A DNA stretch of 64,000 nt from Sclerodactyla briareus. Lineage: Eukaryota > Echinodermata > Holothuroidea > Dendrochirotida > Sclerodactylidae. The notes below the pieces were generated by a model. The model ran no database searches and was not told the DNA's origin. It worked only from the letters and a program-made list of their open reading frames with translations. The stretch spans positions 124,001-188,000 of the forward strand of contig JAODTK010005522.1 of the NCBI GenBank assembly GCA_026419785.1, read 5' to 3'. Made by a program: the position numbers and the translations under genes. Of this stretch, positions 59,263 through 64,000 are shown in pieces (position 1 is the stretch's first letter; each line of letters opens with the position of its first letter).

Positions 59263-60480
59263 CGCTTGATGGCAACCATGAAGAAGCGGATACAAGATTG
59301 TATTCACTGCATCCACAGCAATGCACAGACCATAGTCGTCTCAACTCGTGATACAGAGATCTTGATCTTACTTTCCGCTCACTTCAGCAAGTGTACCTGC
59401 TTGCAGTTATGGCTTGTACAAGTGTGGAATCCCTACTTCGCAAAAGACAAGCAGGTTATTGTAAACGTTCAGCGTAGGGCAACTAGGAATGATGACTGTC
59501 TGAAAATTTATCCTACGAAGGAAGATTAAGGCGTCTCTTAGGTTAACTACCATGGACTAAGGCGAATTCGGGGTAATTTGATCAGGTTTTCAAAGTGTCC
59601 ATCGACTCGATGGCCCGTCCTTCCACTACTTCTTTGAATTTTCAATGTTACTGCAAATAGAATCCACTGTCTCAAGCTTCGTGGCAAGCGCTGCAGATTG
59701 CACAGTCGTAAATATTTCTTCCTCGCCAGAAGTGATCAATGAGATGAATTGTCTTCCTGAAAATGTCGTTCTCTCTAAGAGGGTGAATTGCGTTCAAGAA
59801 CAGTCTTGATTTATTTTTCAGGAATCACGGGCGAATTATTAGGGTGCGTTTGGTTCATGTTTCTTCCTTGGATGTTGTGGCTCCGGGGTCGTTATGAGGA
59901 TTTTGTCCTTCCTGACCCTTATTCACTAAACTAAACTAAACTTAAGGTACGTCGAAGAAACCAAAGTATGCTCCCATTCACACTATTAGGAATCAGCTTG
60001 ACCTCAGTGACGGAGTTTATCGAACCATGCAAGCATTCCAATGCCATCGCCGGGTGTGATACGGTGTCATACTTATCTGGACACTCCAAGAAGTCAGCAT
60101 GAGATGTATTCATTGCACACTATCATCTACTGAAGGATCTTGGAAAAGTCTCCAACTCTGTCCGAGGAGGTAACAGAGGATTGACGAGGACTCCATCTGT
60201 CACATCTGCGGAACTCATTCCGGAAATGTGGACGAACCGCGGGCGAAGCTGTACACAAAGTGCCAGGCACTGGACTCGATTTCACTATCAAGTGATGCTG
60301 CCAAGTTTCACACACAGCATGCCAACTACTAAAGTCTAGTGCGGAGAGAGGCCGTCATTCCAAACCAGTTATCCCTTAACCGACTGACTCCGGGTCAAAA
60401 GGCATGCAAGTACATGTGTATGGAACTGTACGAATGGGTTTGTGAGTGATAGGTGCTCTTGCAAGAAGTGGAACGTAAAT
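59262..60480 (+). pseudogene. Decayed multicopy ORF with HEEADTR and GCDT motifs
   Basis: Recognisable short blocks, in order, are HEEADTR (about 59280), VVSTRDTEILILLSAHF (about 59335), and then, past an inserted LINE fragment, TSKKPKYAPIHTI (about 59950). GCDTVSYLSGHSKKSA follows (about 60055), then YHLLKDLGK (about 60125) and a Cys-rich C-terminal end (about 60405-60470). These blocks define a family of uncharacterised, high-copy ORFs common in aquatic invertebrate genomes. The spaced acidic motifs (DTD-V-LL and GCDT) resemble PIN/FEN-type nuclease folds, which is inference. Which mobile element carries the family is not clear to me. The copy is broken in several places and should be regarded as a fossil. 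Its upstream part is not visible, probably displaced by the minus-strand LINE at its left. Confidence 0.6.
59415..59942 (+). mobile_element. 5'-truncated CR1-like LINE inserted in the HEEADTR ORF
   Basis: It begins abruptly at VQVWNPYFAKDKQV, the point also found at about 38435 in the larger LINE, and carries its C-terminal tail (NVQRRATRN, then an FFDF-like stretch). It ends in the same ACTAAACTAAACTAAAC tract. Orientation is plus. The host ORF resumes immediately after it with a TSKKPKY-coding stretch, so the insertion edges are sharp. No long target duplication is evident. Confidence 0.8.
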
Positions 60481-61595
60481 ATTTCAATTTGGTGGGATTA
60501 TTTCGTTGACCTTCATATTGGGTTCAGTTTATCAGGTAGAATGTGTTTTTGTATGGATCAGTGCAAAATGGACGGAAAAATGGACAAGAAGCAATGCTCA
60601 TAAATTTGGTATTCTGCACCAATGACCCTTGGCTCTAGTTACGGCCCTAGTATTAATAATTTATGGAACCAAATACCACATTCGCGGTCTCCTTCACCAC
60701 CCAAAGCAAGAAATTAACAGAGACGCTGAGCAAAGGTGCATTAGATGAGAAAAAGTACAAGGTACAACGCATCAATGAAGAAATGGAAAACAGTCGCAAA
60801 TGAAAGGGAATAATCTTCAACACTTTCATAATTCAGGGGCGGCGCAGCATAGGCGGCGCAAGCGGGGGTCGGGGGGGGACGCGTCCCCCTAAAATTTTGA
60901 CCGAATGACAAATTTGAAAATTAACAACACATCGACAATTTTAAATATCATTACGATCTGCGGAAATATGATGGAATATAGACAATAGATCATAACTAAA
61001 GGCCTAAATACATGTGAATTAGTATCCTTTTTAAGTTCAACGAATGGTTGTCGGTAATGAACACCGTTGCCGCATGTTATGCGAGCTTGTAGCGACATCT
61101 GTAATCTTGCCCCATGTTCACTGTGCGCTAACTTCGTCAACAAGAGAAAACACGAGTTAGCATTTTTGGCATATACAAGTGATGACCGACTGATGAAATA
61201 AGTCGCGGACTAAGCCTACTAGATTATTCAAGATGGACCATAATCATTGCTGTATGTCACATACTTCGGCAACAAAAAGTGGGCATTTGAAAAAATTCTA
61301 GTCGTTCGATTAAAAATAGACAGAGTGATGCTTGCATTTTGTTCAGCTGATGATGAACATTTAGAAATACCCCAAATGACAAGTCTGTGAATGACTTGTC
61401 ATTCACTAGCTGGCAGTAATGGCTTATAGTGGTACGTAAGTTGCAAATAAAAAAGACAGAATGAAAACAGAATGATTATGTATCAAACTGTATACTGTAA
61501 AATTGTATGAATTTGTTACAGATATGTTGCGATACAACAATAACATATTTTAAACCTTGTTCCCTTGTTTGTTACAACACTTCATCACCAAGTGA
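60481..61595. other. Mostly unassigned, with a hAT-like terminus
   Basis: Near 60835 CAGGGGCGGCGCAGCATAGG begins a GC-rich stretch (to about 60895) that looks like the terminus of a hAT-type element. A loosely similar end occurs in reverse at 62230-62260 (CAGTGGCGGCGGAAGCC on the minus strand), but the flanking bases do not match. I cannot call them one element. No gene recognised. Confidence 0.35.
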
Positions 61596-61596
61596 A

Positions 61597-61683
61597 ATAA
61601 GGTGTTAGGTACGTTTCAAAGATACCAATTTGTCCCACTTTTGGTGTCTTTGAAACGTACGTAATAATTTTTCACTTAGTGGT
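61597..61683. repeat. Short foldback, about 40-bp arms
   Basis: The left arm CCAAGTGAAATAAGGTGTTA with GGTACGTTTCAAAGATACCA faces the complement TGGTGTCTTTGAAACGTACG with TTTTTCACTTAGTGG. The loop is about 12 bases (AATTTGTCCCAC). It is compatible with a minimal foldback MITE. No open frame. Confidence 0.65.
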
Positions 61684-62984
61684 CAACTATTGAATGCGAC
61701 GGACAACCAAAGTGTGAAAACATGTCCATATTTTCCACGGAGACGACCTGAACCCCTAACAGACTGCAAGTCCGACATACGCTAACCACGTGACCACAGT
61801 GGATGGCCAACTGAGGGCGGGAAAGAGGCTACCTGGGTGAGCATCATAATTACTCAGCCCCTGTCATGGCACTGGAAATTCACCGTAATGAGCAAGAAAG
61901 TCGATTTTCTTATGGGGCGGGGGGGGGGGGGGTGCGAAGGTGTGACATCCCTTTCCCCGGACTCTCCCTCAGCGGGAATTGCTGTCTCCAAACCATCTGA
62001 TATGCATTATCATTCTTCATACATACATTTTATTAATAACTACGATTTTGCAGACATGGCCCCAGTTTTGACTGGGTGCATATAGCTCACAACGCTCGGG
62101 AAGTGCCTTTTTCGGCCATCTGGGAGGTTTGTAAAACCCAACATTTTATGGTACGCTCCGGCGCCAACCAATGTGGCGCTCCGCACTAGATAGTAACAAC
62201 AAAGTTTGGTCTGCTTCCCTCCTAAATTTGTAGGCTTCCGCCGCCACTGGGCGCGAGCCTTCGAAAAGTGAGGGTGGGGGGGGGGGGAGGGGTCTTCGGG
62301 AAGGGGGAGACAAAAGTGGACCTCACTTATACCATCCACAGAAAAAATCTCGCTCAGATGGATTTTTAGACAATTTTAGAGAGGAGTCATCTTGAAATTT
62401 CCGAAGAGTGGAGGGAAAATCCCCTCATCAACCTTCATCCCCGCCCCCAGGGCCGCTCCCTCTGCATCAATTTCGATAATCTGATAGGCTGTTCGTGGTT
62501 TATTATGAAAACAAAATAATTTAAGATTCCAACTTCCAAGAAAAAGAACATGAACTATGACAAACAAACAAAAATATTTGATCCATAATGAAAGATTAAA
62601 ACTAGGTATACTCACTTTCAAATTGGTAATAACACAGGTAATACGGTATGAGACTTGGTCAGGAGTAAACGCATGCAAATTTCGAATGTTTCATTCCCTT
62701 TCTCTCTCGTAGCCACTTACACAGGAGCGTAATTGGGACATTACGTTCTGGTTTGGCTAATTTGTGCAGAGATTCTACGTCACGGGATGTGACATAATAG
62801 CTCCGTGGATGTAACATGCAGGTATAGACCACGGACGTCTAATTATTAACTGGAAGCCGGGTCTCGCAAATGTGCTGCTCTGAAAGGAAAAAAAAGTGCC
62901 ACCCAGATGAACGCTCAATCATCCCAGAAAGCACAAAAACGTTGTTGAAAGGCTTCCGTCCAATGTTTTGAGGACATTCGGGCG
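61684..62984. other. Unassigned sequence
   Basis: No gene recognised. Poly-G runs at 61919-61932 and 62275-62287. A GC-rich hAT-like terminus in reverse orientation near 62230-62260. Confidence 0.3.
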
Positions 62985-62989
62985 AAGCC

Positions 62990-63200
62990 ACCGAGTCTTG
63001 ATCTAGACGGAGACAAAACTTACCACCCGGAAGGTCGGGGTTCGAATTCCGGTCGCATAAAATGGTATCTATTGCATCCTCGCATCCTTAATGTGCTCTC
63101 AACGTCAGAGACTGGAGCGGGGAGAAACGAGGGTAGGCAATTTGCATATTGTCTTCTGTGTCTGATTACCCCACTCCTCACATCACCTACCACTGAATGA
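62990..63200 (+). mobile_element. tRNA-derived SINE fragment
   Basis: TACCACCCGGAAGGTCGGGG followed by TTCGAATTCCGGTCGC is a close match to the anticodon-arm to T-arm region of a tRNA, with a perfect B box (GGTTCGAATTCC at 63039-63050). TGATCTAGACGG could be a degraded A box. The cloverleaf is not intact, so a SINE head is more likely than a gene. The body to about 63200 has no recognised tail. Confidence 0.5.
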
Positions 63201-63469
63201 AGAGACATAGAGAAAACTGTCTATCGGGACAAAAAAAAAGCCACTTAAAAAAACAATATGAAGAGCGTCTGGATGGTATTCGTTGAGGACGGCTACACCA
63301 ATAATCAGTAGCCAATTACCGCCCCACTGTTGAATATGCAAATGACCTTAACAGTTTCACACGCGTTTCAACCACTGTGATTTTTCTTCAGAACATGATC
63401 GGCTCCATGACATGCTAACTGATTCCGATTGCGGTATAACGGTGCATGAGCACGAGGTGCGTAGAACAT

Positions 63470-64000
63470 TTTTTCCAAACTGAACCCATCGACGGCAGCC
63501 GGTCCTACAACCTCTCTTCGTGACTTTTAAAGAACTGTGAAATAGAACTGGCTCCTATTTTACTGATGGGACTGTCATTTTCAATCTGTCTTTTCAGCTT
63601 GTCAATGTCCCATCGTATGGAACCAATACTGTATAATCCCAGTTCCCAAAAAAAATCAAAATATAACTTGCATGAATGACCTTCGCCCAGTGGCACTCAC
63701 GGCTATCCCAATAAAGGTTTGTGAACGTGTCTTTCTAAACACGTTTAAGCCCTTGTTGCTCCATTCACTGACCCGTTCCAATTTGCATACCCTGGTCGTA
63801 GCTGTGAAAATGCGATTCTCCTGCTCCTCCAAATGTTATATTCCCATTTAGAGCAGAGAATAGCTCAGCTGCCGTGTCACGTTTTCAATTACCCTTCTTA
63901 TGCCTTAACACAATTCAGCCACACTCTCTTGTCACTAAGTTTGTGTGTGGATGTTCCCCATGGTATTGTTAGATGGTTTTGAACTATCTCACTGATAGGT
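63470..64000 (+). mobile_element. LINE reverse transcriptase, cut by the window end
   Basis: Short blocks in one direction match the start of a non-LTR reverse transcriptase. These are PSTAAGPTT (about 63488, the KAAGPDG position), IIPVPKKNQNITC (about 63634) and NDLRPVALTAIPIKVCERVF (about 63676). HSLTRSNLHT (about 63765) is in the DPFQFAY position, and a DVPHGIVRWF-like stretch follows at about 63950. NDxRPVALT is typical of a different LINE group from the CR1-like element at 31-39 kb. Frames are interrupted. The catalytic YADD lies beyond the window. Confidence 0.7.

Noticed and set aside
60835-62260. One 1.4-kb hAT element between CAGGGGCGGCG and the inverted CAGTGGCGGCG end
   Set aside because: The bases outside the two ends do not form a target duplication and the termini diverge after about 15 bases.
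1-64000. CRISPR array, retroviral or LTR element
   Set aside because: No spaced identical short repeats with unique spacers, no paired long terminal repeats, and no gag, protease or integrase motifs were seen.

Overview
This window is eukaryotic, intron-rich and repeat-dominated. No intact long gene, rRNA, CRISPR array or bacterial operon is visible. It looks like intergenic or intronic DNA of a marine invertebrate. An echinoderm-like deuterostome is my best guess, from the CR1-type LINEs, the tRNA-derived SINEs ending in an AAGCGCTATATAA-type tail, the many palindromic GGCCTA clusters and the ATGCAAATTAG-rich repeats. That placement is inference. Small frame breaks in otherwise clear protein matches, plus long poly-G/C runs, mean either old decay or residual assembly error.

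Layout. 1-9 kb: mostly unrecognised sequence with a satellite-like block (3.29-4.02 kb), a 155-bp foldback (4.70 kb), a 286-bp MITE with target duplication (6.88 kb) and a 237-bp tandem duplication (8.0-8.5 kb). 9-16.4 kb: a tRNA-derived SINE, a five-unit tandem repeat (10.3-10.96 kb), and two dispersed repeats that recur at 27.6 and 51-54.8 kb. 16.41-22.68 kb: the most unusual object, a very GC-rich 5.95-kb element (B) with about 41-bp terminal inverted repeats and a purine-skewed GAGCCG minisatellite. It abuts a related 318-bp mini-element (A). Together they split a dispersed repeat whose uninterrupted paralogue sits at 51.86 kb.

23.28-23.37 kb (minus): a splice-bounded exon of a protease-associated domain, RNF13/RNF167-like E3 ubiquitin ligase, the only host gene piece I can name. 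25-30 kb: palindromic MITEs, repeats and the 3' end of a LINE. 31.0-38.97 kb: a CR1-like LINE (esterase-type ORF1, endonuclease, reverse transcriptase) split by a 3.9-kb hAT-like insertion that carries a GGAT/GATA minisatellite. 42.0-43.3 kb (plus): a cluster of splice-bounded candidate exons of an unrecognised gene, beside a CpG-rich stretch. 44-49 kb: GAGACC-repeat elements and a CpG-rich stretch. 51-55 kb: repeats and a possible terminal exon at 52.3 kb. 57.5-60.5 kb: a three-layer nest of a minus-strand LINE, a decayed multicopy ORF with HEEADTR and GCDT motifs, and a 5'-truncated CR1 fragment inside that ORF. 63.5 kb to the end: the start of another LINE reverse transcriptase.

The genes do not form a pathway. 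The window is a record of successive insertions around a few host exons. The strongest candidates for something undescribed are element B and the hAT-like elements whose subterminal regions have expanded into low-complexity tandem repeats.
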